Position numbers and translations under genes: made by a program. From Agromyces sp. (GTDB lineage Bacteria; Actinomycetota; Actinomycetes; Actinomycetales; Microbacteriaceae): a stretch of 11,733 bases of DNA. How positions within the stretch are numbered: the first letter of the stretch is position 1; every line of letters starts with the position of its first letter. Under the pieces are notes generated by a model. It had not been told where the DNA came from. It searched no databases and saw nothing but the letters and a program-made list of their open reading frames with translations. The stretch is from the NCBI GenBank assembly GCA_031178025.1, contig JAPSJU010000047.1:1-11733 (forward strand). Direction: 5' to 3'. Below, in pieces: positions 6,489-11,733 of the stretch.

Positions 6489-7388
6489 TCAGCGGTCGAC
6501 GCGGAAGTCGAAGATCGAGGTGTCGAACCGGTTGTAGCCCTCGTAGTCGATGAGGTCGTACAGGTCGGCGCGGTGCTGCATCACGCCCACGAGCCCGTTG
6601 AGCGAGCCGGTCGCCTCGAGCTCGTCGAGGCCGCGGACGGCCGAACCCATGGCGAGCCGGAGCAGCGACACCGGCCAGATCACGAGGTTGATGCCGACAT
6701 CGGCCAGCTGCTGCACCGAGAAGAGCTCGCTCTTGCCGAACTCGGTCATGTTCGCGAGCAGCGGCACGTCGACGGCGGCGCGGATGGCGGCGAACTCCTC
6801 GAGCGAGGCCATCGCCTCGGGGAAGACGGCGTCGGCTCCCGCGTCGACGAGCTTCTTCGCGCGGTCGACGGCGGACGGCAGCCCCTCGACGGCGCGGATG
6901 TCGGTGCGCGCCATCACGAGGAAGTTCGGGTCGCGCCGGGCGTCGACCGCGGCCCGGATGCGCTGCAGGGCGGTGGACTCGTCGACCACCTGCTTGCCGT
7001 CGAGGTGACCGCAGCGCTTGGGGTTCACCTGGTCCTCGATGTGCAGGCCGGCGAGGCCGGCGTCCTCCATCTCCTGCACCGTGCGGGCGACGTTCATGGG
7101 CTCGCCGAAGCCCGTGTCGGCGTCGATGATCGCGGGCAGCTCCGTCATCCGGGCGATCTGCCTGCCCCGCCCGGCCACCTCGGTGAGCGTCGTGAGCCCG
7201 ATGTCGGGCAGGCCGAGGTCGGCCGAGAGCACGGCGCCCGAGATGTAGACGCCCTCGAAGCCCCTCTGCTCGATCAGCCGCGCCGAGAGCGGGTTGAACG
7301 CGCCCGGGAAGCGCAGGATGCCGCCGCCGGCGAGTCGTTCGCGGAACATCCGGCGCTTCTCGGCGGGCGAGGTCTGGGCGTAGAGCAT
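6489..7388 (-). CDS. prpB: 2-methylisocitrate lyase
   Basis: Cleaves (2S,3R)-2-methylisocitrate to pyruvate and succinate, the last step of the methylcitrate cycle. Member of the isocitrate lyase/PEP mutase TIM-barrel superfamily; 299 aa is normal for PrpB and much shorter than isocitrate lyase. Key elements are present: FPGAFNPLSARL (27-38), the Mg-binding DADTGFGE (89-96), IEDQ (117-120), the active-site loop KRCGH with catalytic Cys126 (124-128), and MARTD (159-163). The PrpB-type C-terminus YEGYNRFD is also present. The start is set by a strong GAGGAGG ribosome-binding site (7396-7402) seven bases upstream. It follows prpD after 74 bp, with its own TAGGCT box in the gap, and precedes prpC by 70 bp. 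All visible catalytic residues are intact. Confidence 0.96.
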   Translation of the reverse strand: MLYAQTSPAEKRRMFRERLAGGGILRFPGAFNPLSARLIEQRGFEGVYISGAVLSADLGLPDIGLTTLTEVAGRGRQIARMTELPAIIDADTGFGEPMNVARTVQEMEDAGLAGLHIEDQVNPKRCGHLDGKQVVDESTALQRIRAAVDARRDPNFLVMARTDIRAVEGLPSAVDRAKKLVDAGADAVFPEAMASLEEFAAIRAAVDVPLLANMTEFGKSELFSVQQLADVGINLVIWPVSLLRLAMGSAVRGLDELEATGSLNGLVGVMQHRADLYDLIDYEGYNRFDTSIFDFRVDR

Positions 7389-7406
7389 GGGTGCACCTCC
7401 TCGACC

Positions 7407-7412
7407 AGCCTA
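7407..7412 (-). promoter_or_regulatory. -10 hexamer of prpB
   Basis: TAGGCT on the minus strand, sharing the octamer TAGGCTGG with the prpC promoter. It would start a short leader, around 7400, at the edge of the ribosome-binding site. No clear -35. A small 6-bp G/C stem (CGCCCG-GAGG-CGGGCG) lies just upstream in the prpD-prpB gap. Confidence 0.45.
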
Positions 7413-7462
7413 GCTTCGCGCTGCACGCCGCCGCCCGGAGGCGGGCGACGCGTGCGGGCGCC

Positions 7463-9001
7463 TCAGAAGAGGCCGGTCGGGATGGGGACGCCGACGAGCG
7501 CGCCGGGTGCCGCCGTGATGGTGAGACCGCCGAGTTCGTCCGGGCCGAGCTCCGGGAGGCGCTGCGCGACGTCGAGGAACCGCTTGATCTCGGCGTCTTC
7601 CAGCACCCAGCCGGCGAGCGTGCGGAACTTCTGCACGTAGTGCTCACGAGCGAAGGGCCGGGCACCGAGCGGGTGCGCGTCGGCCACCGCGATCTCGTCG
7701 ACGATCTCGTTGCCGTCGGCGAGCGTGATGACGACGCGACCGCCGAACGCCTTCTCGGCCATGTCGTCGGAGTGGTAGCGACGCGTCCACTCGGGGTCCT
7801 CGACCGTGGTGACCTTCCGCCACAGCTCGACCGTGTCGGCACGGTGGGCGCGCTCGGGCGAGTACGAGTCGACGTGGTGCCAGGTGCCGTCCTGCAGGGC
7901 GACCGTGAAGATGTACGGGATCGAGTGGTCGAGCGTCTCGCGGGACGCGTCGGGGTCGTACTTCTGCGGGTCGTTGGCGCCCGAGCCGATGACGACGTGG
8001 GTGTGGTGGGAGGTGTGCAGCGTGATCGACGCGATGCGGCCCGGGTCGTCGAGGATGAGCGGGTACTCCTCGTGGAGCTTGCGCGCGAGGTCGATCCACG
8101 CCTGCGCCTGGTACTCCGCCGAGTGCTCCTTCGTGTACGAGTCGAGGATCGCGCGCTTGGGCTCCCCGGCGTCGGGCAGGGGAACCTCGTAGGTGGCGTC
8201 CGGCCCGCCGAGCAGCCAGGCGATGACGCCGTCCTCGCCCTCGTAGATGGGCACGGGGCTCGTCTCGCCGCGCATGGCGCGGTCGACCGCCTCGACGGCC
8301 ATCTTCCCGGCGAAGGCCGGGGCGTGCGCCTTCCAGGTCGAGATCTCGCCCTTGCGGGACTGGCGGGTCGCCGTGGTGGTGTGCAGCGCCTGGCCGATGG
8401 CCTGGAAGATCGTCTCCTGGTCGAGTCCGAGCAGGGTCCCGATGCCGGCCGCGGCCGACGGGCCGAGGTGGGCGACATGGTCGATCTTGTGCGCGTGCAG
8501 GGAGATCGCCTTCGCGAGGTCGATCTGCAGCTCGTACCCGGTCGCGATGCCGCGCACGATGTCGCGCCCCGTGAGCCCGCGGACGGCGGCGAGGTGCTGG
8601 GCGACGGCGACGACCGGCGGGATGTTGTCGCCCGGGTGCGAGTACTCGGCGGCGAGGAACGTGTCGTGGAAGTCGAGCTCGCGCACGGCGACGCCGTTCG
8701 CCCACGCAGCCCATTCGGGCGAGGTGCGGCGTGCGGCATCCGCGCCGAAGACGGCCGCGCCGTCGCCGCCGATCGAGACGGGGTGCGCGAGGGCCTGGCT
8801 GCGTGCGGAGACGACCGGCGTGCGAGCGAGCGCCGCTGCCGCGACGGCCGCGTTGTCGATGACCCGGTTGACCACCATGTCCACGACGTCGTCGTCGAGC
8901 TCGACGGGATCGACCGCGACGCCAGCCAGCTGCCAGGCGAGCTGGCCCTCGCGAACCAGGTTCTCGTCACTTCGATGCATGCGCAGGTGGTGGATCTTCA
9001 C
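7463..9001 (-). CDS. prpD: 2-methylcitrate dehydratase (MmgE/PrpD family)
   Basis: Dehydrates 2-methylcitrate to 2-methyl-cis-aconitate; an aconitase, not in this window, must then rehydrate it. The protein is 512 aa, the usual PrpD length. It opens with a PrpD-like [20 protein letters not shown] (4-23) and carries the conserved family core [19 protein letters not shown] (108-126), in which Asp110, His112 and the SHPGDN segment lie in the active-site region of the MmgE/PrpD fold. Later motifs include [18 protein letters not shown] and [10 protein letters not shown]. The start is GTG at 9001. A TAGCGT box ends six bases upstream with no properly spaced Shine-Dalgarno site, so a leaderless GTG start is likely; an in-frame ATG at codon 8 would remove conserved N-terminal residues. 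prpB follows 74 bp downstream. Confidence 0.95.
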   Translation of the reverse strand: MKIHHLRMHRSDENLVREGQLAWQLAGVAVDPVELDDDVVDMVVNRVIDNAAVAAAALARTPVVSARSQALAHPVSIGGDGAAVFGADAARRTSPEWAAWANGVAVRELDFHDTFLAAEYSHPGDNIPPVVAVAQHLAAVRGLTGRDIVRGIATGYELQIDLAKAISLHAHKIDHVAHLGPSAAAGIGTLLGLDQETIFQAIGQALHTTTATRQSRKGEISTWKAHAPAFAGKMAVEAVDRAMRGETSPVPIYEGEDGVIAWLLGGPDATYEVPLPDAGEPKRAILDSYTKEHSAEYQAQAWIDLARKLHEEYPLILDDPGRIASITLHTSHHTHVVIGSGANDPQKYDPDASRETLDHSIPYIFTVALQDGTWHHVDSYSPERAHRADTVELWRKVTTVEDPEWTRRYHSDDMAEKAFGGRVVITLADGNEIVDEIAVADAHPLGARPFAREHYVQKFRTLAGWVLEDAEIKRFLDVAQRLPELGPDELGGLTITAAPGALVGVPIPTGLF

Positions 9002-9007
9002 GGCTCC

Positions 9008-9013
9008 ACGCTA
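9008..9013 (-). promoter_or_regulatory. -10 hexamer of prpD
   Basis: TAGCGT on the minus strand, six bases before the GTG start codon, predicting a leaderless transcript. No -35 consensus; the upstream spacer is occupied by the inverted repeat at 9018-9032. Confidence 0.5.
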
Positions 9014-9017
9014 CCCA

Positions 9018-9032
9018 ATCGCCTCGGGCGAT
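9018..9032. promoter_or_regulatory. Inverted repeat upstream of the prpD -10 box
   Basis: ATCGCC-TCG-GGCGAT, a perfect 6-bp stem with a 3-nt loop, in the 80-bp gap between the hydrolase gene and prpD. It lies in the -35 to -10 spacer of the prpD promoter. It may be an operator, or a short terminator for the upstream gene, whose stop is about 50 bp away. Confidence 0.35.
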
Positions 9033-9081
9033 GCCCCGGCGCGCACGGGGGCTTGCCGAACCGCGCCGGGATGTGCCGTGG

Positions 9082-10206
9082 TCAGGCCGGCCACACCGGA
9101 TCGTGCACCTGCGCCTCGATGACGTGCGCCGCGAGTTCGGGGTCGACGCCCTCGAGCGTGCCGGGGCTCCACTTCGGGGAGCGGTCCTTGTCGATGACCT
9201 GGGCGCGGATCCCCTCGCGCAGGTCGTGCTGCTCGATGAACCACGACACGAGGCGGAACTCCTGCTCGAGCGCCGCCTCGAGCGTCGGCAGGGATCGCGC
9301 CCGGCGCACCGATTCGAGGGTCACGGTCAGCGCGGTCGGCGAGAGCGCCTCGAGTTCGTCGGCCGCCGCCGCGGCGTACGCGGATGCCGCAGGGTCGTGC
9401 GGGTGCGTCGACGACGCGCCGGGGGAACCGGCGGGGGCGGGCGCCGGCGGGCGCCCCTCCGCGTACGCCCGCAGTCGCGTGATGATGCCGCGCACGGTCG
9501 GCGCCGAGTAGCAGGCGTCGACCCAGTCGCGGGAGGAGGCGAGCGTCGACGGCCCCGGCGTCTCGTCGAAGAGCATGACGATCTCGGCGGGGGTGCCCGG
9601 GTCGGCGCGTTCGGCGAGCGCCTGCAGCAGGTGGGGGATGCGCTCGGAGGGCACGAACGAGTCGGCGAATCCGGCGTGCAGGGCGTCGGCGGCATCCATG
9701 GTGCGTGCGTTGAGGGCGAGGTGCACGCCGAGTTCGCCGGGCGCCCTCGCGAGGAGCCAGGAGCCCCCGACGTCGGGGGTGAAGCCGATGCGCGTCTCGG
9801 GCATCGCGACGCGCGACCGTTCGGTGACGACGCGGATGGAGGCGTGACCGGCGAGGCCGATGCCGCCGCCCATGGTGATGCCGTCCATGATCGCGACGAC
9901 CGGCTTCGGGTATCGCGCGATCATCGCGTCGAGCCGATACTCCGAGCGGAAGAACTCGCGCGCCTCGCCGGCGTTGCCGTTCGTCGCGTAGTCGTAGAGC
10001 TCGCGGATGTCGCCACCGGCGGAGAAGCCCCGTTCACCCGCCCCGTCGATGACGACGAGGGCGACCTGGGAGTCGTCGCGCCAGCCGGCGAAGACGTCGG
10101 TCAGCTCGCGGATCATCGCGTAGCTGAGGGCGTTCAGTGCCTGTGGCCGGTCGAGCGTCACGTGGCCGACGCCGTCGGCGACGTGCACGGAGATCTGCTC
10201 GCTCAC
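9082..10206 (-). CDS. 3-hydroxyisobutyryl-CoA hydrolase (enoyl-CoA hydratase superfamily)
   Basis: Predicted to hydrolyse 3-hydroxyisobutyryl-CoA to free 3-hydroxyisobutyrate in valine catabolism. Crotonase fold of 374 aa, longer than enoyl-CoA hydratases (about 260) and typical of the hydrolase branch. Visible: oxyanion-hole segments GFSAGGDI (60-67) and MGGGIGL (112-118), and PETRIGFTPDVGGSW (136-150), where Glu137 and Asp145 match the spacing of the catalytic Glu/Asp pair of human HIBCH. The C-terminal hallmark IDKDRSPKWSP (338-348) is present. Residues about 249-287 are an Ala/Pro/Gly/His-rich stretch that looks like a lineage insertion. The frame is open upstream to 10608, but that part runs antisense through the next gene; GTG at 10206 begins the conserved VSEQISVHVADGVGHVTLDRP and has a TACGGT box seven bases upstream. 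It lies 80 bp before prpD; its pathway ends in propionyl-CoA, the PrpC substrate. Confidence 0.9.
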   Translation of the reverse strand: MSEQISVHVADGVGHVTLDRPQALNALSYAMIRELTDVFAGWRDDSQVALVVIDGAGERGFSAGGDIRELYDYATNGNAGEAREFFRSEYRLDAMIARYPKPVVAIMDGITMGGGIGLAGHASIRVVTERSRVAMPETRIGFTPDVGGSWLLARAPGELGVHLALNARTMDAADALHAGFADSFVPSERIPHLLQALAERADPGTPAEIVMLFDETPGPSTLASSRDWVDACYSAPTVRGIITRLRAYAEGRPPAPAPAGSPGASSTHPHDPAASAYAAAAADELEALSPTALTVTLESVRRARSLPTLEAALEQEFRLVSWFIEQHDLREGIRAQVIDKDRSPKWSPGTLEGVDPELAAHVIEAQVHDPVWPA

Positions 10207-10213
10207 GAGTGCC

Positions 10214-10219
10214 ACCGTA
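10214..10219 (-). promoter_or_regulatory. -10 hexamer of the hydrolase gene
   Basis: TACGGT on the minus strand, ending seven bases before the GTG start at 10206, so the transcript is probably leaderless. A GCGGCATCC oligomer (10220-10228) directly abuts it. Confidence 0.5.
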
Positions 10220-10241
10220 GCGGCATCCCCTGCTCGCGGCG

Positions 10242-10247
10242 TAGCCT
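10242..10247 (+). promoter_or_regulatory. -10-like hexamer of the VOC gene
   Basis: TAGCCT facing away from the hydrolase promoter in the 57-bp divergent gap. It is followed by a strong GGAGG ribosome-binding site at 10252-10256. A start 6-7 bases after the hexamer would put the mRNA 5' end inside this site, so the true -10 may lie elsewhere. Confidence 0.4.
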
Positions 10248-10263
10248 CCTTGGAGGTGACGTC

Positions 10264-10647
10264 ATGATCGAGTCTGCATTCCCCATCCTCGAGGTCGGCG
10301 ACATGGATGCCGCGCTGGCCTTCTACCGGGACGCGCTCGGCGGCACGGTGCTCTACCGCTTCCCGCCCGACGGCGAGGGCGATCCCGTCTACGTGTCGCT
10401 GGCACTGGGCTCCTCCTCGATCGGCATCGGCGTCGCCGAGTCGCCGCTTCCCCCGGGGAACCTGCTCCTCTGGTTCTACGTCGACGACGTGGACCGCGTG
10501 ACCGGCGCGCTCGCCGCGGCCGGCGCGACCATCGTCGAGGAGCCCTCCGACGAGGCGTGGGGTGAGCGCACCTCGCTCGTCACCGATCCGTGGGGCACGC
10601 GCATCCACCTCGGCGCCGCGATCTCACCGCCACCCGACGAGGAGTAG
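10264..10647 (+). CDS. VOC/glyoxalase-fold family protein
   Basis: Small protein (127 aa) with one vicinal-oxygen-chelate module pair. The first beta-alpha-beta-beta-beta unit starts with FPILEVGDMDAALAFYRDALG (6-26). The second starts with LLWFYVDDVDRVTGALAAAG (68-87) and ends in the typical LVTDPWGTRIHLG (105-117). Members include glyoxalases, extradiol dioxygenases and bleomycin/fosfomycin-resistance binding proteins. A full set of metal ligands is not evident, and His115 is the only obvious candidate, so enzymatic activity is uncertain. The start is set by GGAGG seven bases upstream. It is divergent from the hydrolase gene and precedes the LysE-type gene by 41 bp, which has its own -10-like box. 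No specific function can be assigned. Confidence 0.87.
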   Translation: MIESAFPILEVGDMDAALAFYRDALGGTVLYRFPPDGEGDPVYVSLALGSSSIGIGVAESPLPPGNLLLWFYVDDVDRVTGALAAAGATIVEEPSDEAWGERTSLVTDPWGTRIHLGAAISPPPDEE

Positions 10648-10676
10648 GCGGGGATGCCGCCGCGTCACCCTCGGGC

Positions 10677-10682
10677 TAACAT
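10677..10682 (+). promoter_or_regulatory. -10 hexamer of the LysE-family gene
   Basis: TAACAT ends six bases before the ATG at 10689, with no ribosome-binding site in between, so a leaderless start is expected. No clear -35. Confidence 0.5.
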
Positions 10683-10688
10683 GCGCTG

Positions 10689-11321
10689 ATGGTCCCTCTC
10701 GAGAACCTCGCCGCCTTCGTGCTGGCGTCGGTCGTCCTCATCGTGATCCCCGGACCGAGCGTGCTGTTCGTGATCGGGAGGGCGCTCGCGCTGGGACGTC
10801 TCGGCGGGCTGCTGAGCGTGCTCGGCAACGCGATCGGCATGGTGCCGCTGGTCGCTGCGGTGGCGCTGGGCGTGGGCGCGATCGTCGCCGAGTCGGTCGT
10901 GCTCTTCACGATCATCAAGTTCGCCGGTGCCGCGTACCTCGTCGTTCTCGGCGTGCAGGCGATCCGGCATCGCGCTGATGCGGCGTCGGTGGCTGACCCG
11001 CCCTCCCGCTCGCCCTGGCGCCAGCTCGCCGAGGGCGTCGTCGTCGGGGTCACCAACCCGAAGACGATCGCGTTCTTCGTGGCGGTGCTGCCGCAGTTCG
11101 TGGACTTCGGGGCGGGCGCGATTCCGCTGCAGCTCTTCGAGCTCGGGGTCATCTTCGTGGCCCTCGCCCTGCTCTGCGACTCGGTGTGGGCGCTCGCGGC
11201 GAGCGGCGCCCGAGCGTGGTTCGCGCGGTCGCCGAAGCGACTGTCGCACCTGTCGGCGACGGGCGGCGTCATGATGATCGGGCTCGGCGGAGTGCTCGCC
11301 GTGAGCGGCGACACGCACTGA
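10689..11321 (+). CDS. LysE/RhtB-family amino acid exporter
   Basis: Inner-membrane transporter (210 aa) of the LysE/RhtB superfamily, which exports amino acids such as lysine, homoserine, threonine or leucine. Diagnostic motifs: PGPSVLFVIGRALALGR after the first segment (21-37) and GVVVGVTNPKTIAFFVAVLPQF (116-137), with the conserved NPK. About six hydrophobic segments are visible, at roughly 6-28, 38-62, 66-92, 113-137, 146-170 and 188-206, with a polar loop RHRADAASVADPPSRSPWR (93-111) between the third and fourth. The length is typical of the family. The substrate cannot be read from sequence. It follows the VOC gene by 41 bp but probably has its own leaderless promoter. An ArsR-type regulator gene follows 79 bp downstream. 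Confidence 0.92.
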   Translation: MVPLENLAAFVLASVVLIVIPGPSVLFVIGRALALGRLGGLLSVLGNAIGMVPLVAAVALGVGAIVAESVVLFTIIKFAGAAYLVVLGVQAIRHRADAASVADPPSRSPWRQLAEGVVVGVTNPKTIAFFVAVLPQFVDFGAGAIPLQLFELGVIFVALALLCDSVWALAASGARAWFARSPKRLSHLSATGGVMMIGLGGVLAVSGDTH

Positions 11322-11388
11322 CGGCTCGCCCTCCCCGGCAGCGTTCGCCACCTGTGGACGCCGCCGTTCGCACGCGTGGGACGCGGGG

Positions 11389-11394
11389 TACGCT
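11389..11394 (+). promoter_or_regulatory. -10 hexamer of the ArsR-type gene
   Basis: TACGCT ends six bases before the ATG at 11401. TTCGCA at 11367-11372, with a 16-bp spacer, is a possible -35. There is no Shine-Dalgarno motif before the start, so it is probably leaderless. Confidence 0.5.
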
Positions 11395-11400
11395 GCGGCG

Positions 11401-11733
11401 ATGATGCACGTGTTCGAGATCGTCGCCGAGCCGGTGCGGCGCAGGCTGATCGAGATCCTGGCGGTGGGCGAGCACCCGGTCGGCATCCTCAACGACGTGA
11501 TCGCGATGGAGTTCTCGGTGTCACGATCGGCTGTCTCCCATCACCTCAAGATCCTCCGCGAGGAGGGAGTGGTGAGCGTCGCGGTCGACGAGGCCCTCCC
11601 GCAATCGCGCATGTACCGCCTCGACGAGTCGTACCTCCACGGGCTCGACGCCGCCGTCGGTGAGCTCTTCCACCTGTGGCAGCACCGGTACGGGACGGCG
11701 GAGCGCCGCGCTCCCATCCATCCGGCGCCGGTG
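11401..11733 (+). CDS. ArsR-family winged-helix regulator, cut at the right edge
   Basis: Predicted transcriptional repressor; 111 codons are visible and the frame is still open at the window end. It starts MMHVFEIVAEPVRRRLIEIL, the usual opening helix of ArsR proteins, and has the recognition helix-turn-helix SRSAVSHHLKILREEGVVS (41-59). A wing follows, with SRMYRLD at 69-75, and then a helical C-terminal part (81-97). No CxC metal-binding motif is present in the recognition region, so it is probably not a classical metal sensor; the form resembles SmtB/ArsR-like regulators of other stresses. Two ATG codons are adjacent; the first is preferred from the six-base spacing to TACGCT. The target is unknown: it could control the LysE-type gene upstream or genes beyond the edge. 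Confidence 0.88.
   Translation, partial: MMHVFEIVAEPVRRRLIEILAVGEHPVGILNDVIAMEFSVSRSAVSHHLKILREEGVVSVAVDEALPQSRMYRLDESYLHGLDAAVGELFHLWQHRYGTAERRAPIHPAPV

Larger units (their letters stand above)
557..10660. repeat. Dispersed over-represented 9-mer GCGGCATCC / GGATGCCGC
   Basis: Exact copies, by first base. GGATGCCGC: 1080, 1569, 2556, 2592, 3156, 3648, 6275, 7316, 9382, 10305, 10652. GCGGCATCC: 1405, 2563, 3410, 3487, 3810, 5200, 8733, 9689, 10220. Near copies with GCGACATCC or GGATGTCGC: 557, 1309, 2088, 4603, 4957, 10005. Most lie in genes in one of two frames (Asp-Ala-Ala or Ala-Ala-Ser), but others encode Arg-His-Pro or Gly-Ile, and three exact copies lie between genes (5200, 10220, 10652). 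The counts were made by eye and may be slightly low. No preferred strand is evident. Confidence 0.75.

Noticed and set aside
6415..8970. Very long open frame (851 codons) on the minus strand spanning prpB and most of prpD in another frame
   Set aside because: It is Arg/Ser/Pro/Thr-rich with no family features, a shadow of high-GC coding; the prpB and prpD frames carry intact catalytic motifs.
7391..9511. 706-codon open frame on the plus strand, antisense to prpD and the hydrolase
   Set aside because: Typical antisense shadow in high-GC DNA, with no recognisable domain and no supported start.
10207..10608. N-terminal extension of the hydrolase frame across the VOC gene
   Set aside because: The added sequence is antisense to a recognisable VOC gene and family similarity begins only at the GTG at 10206.
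1..11733. A new defence, mobile or biosynthetic system
   Set aside because: All genes belong to common chromosomal families; no integrase, transposase, terminal repeats, nuclease or helicase modules, or shift in composition was seen.

Overview
The window is chromosomal DNA of a high-GC actinobacterium, most likely a member of Microbacteriaceae. This rests on the strong G/C preference at third codon positions, the TANNNT-type -10 hexamers with no recognisable -35, the many starts that look leaderless, and the gene content. It holds 13 genes, two of them cut by the window edges. It has no RNA gene, CRISPR array, insertion sequence, phage gene or other sign of recent transfer. Coding density is high: the longest stretch without a gene is 146 bp (5124-5269).

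Layout. (1) 1-2175: a WYL/YafY-type regulator (minus strand, cut at the left edge) is divergent from a two-gene DrrAB-like ABC exporter. A 6-5-6 palindrome lies between them and looks like the regulator's operator. (2) 2248-4519, plus strand: an FAD-dependent CrtI/PYROXD2-like oxidoreductase and an SRPBCC/AHSA1-domain protein, each with its own promoter-like hexamer. (3) 4563-10206, minus strand: read in transcription order, a 3-hydroxyisobutyryl-CoA hydrolase, prpD, prpB, prpC and a THEM6-like hotdog thioesterase. (4) 10264-11733, plus strand: a small VOC/glyoxalase-fold protein, a LysE/RhtB-type exporter and an ArsR-type regulator cut at the right edge.

The metabolic core is region 3. PrpC condenses propionyl-CoA with oxaloacetate, PrpD dehydrates 2-methylcitrate, and PrpB cleaves 2-methylisocitrate to pyruvate and succinate. 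The upstream hydrolase belongs to valine catabolism, a pathway that ends in propionyl-CoA, so the cluster plausibly couples branched-chain amino acid breakdown to propionate disposal. The aconitase step, a propionyl-CoA synthetase and a dedicated prp regulator are not in the window. Nearly every gene of this run has its own -10-like element, so it may be several transcription units rather than one operon.

I found no evidence of a new defence, mobile or biosynthetic system. The signals most worth a second look are at nucleotide level: a greatly over-represented 9-mer (GCGGCATCC / GGATGCCGC, about 20 exact copies by eye), the palindrome between the regulator and the exporter, and the recurring leaderless start architecture.
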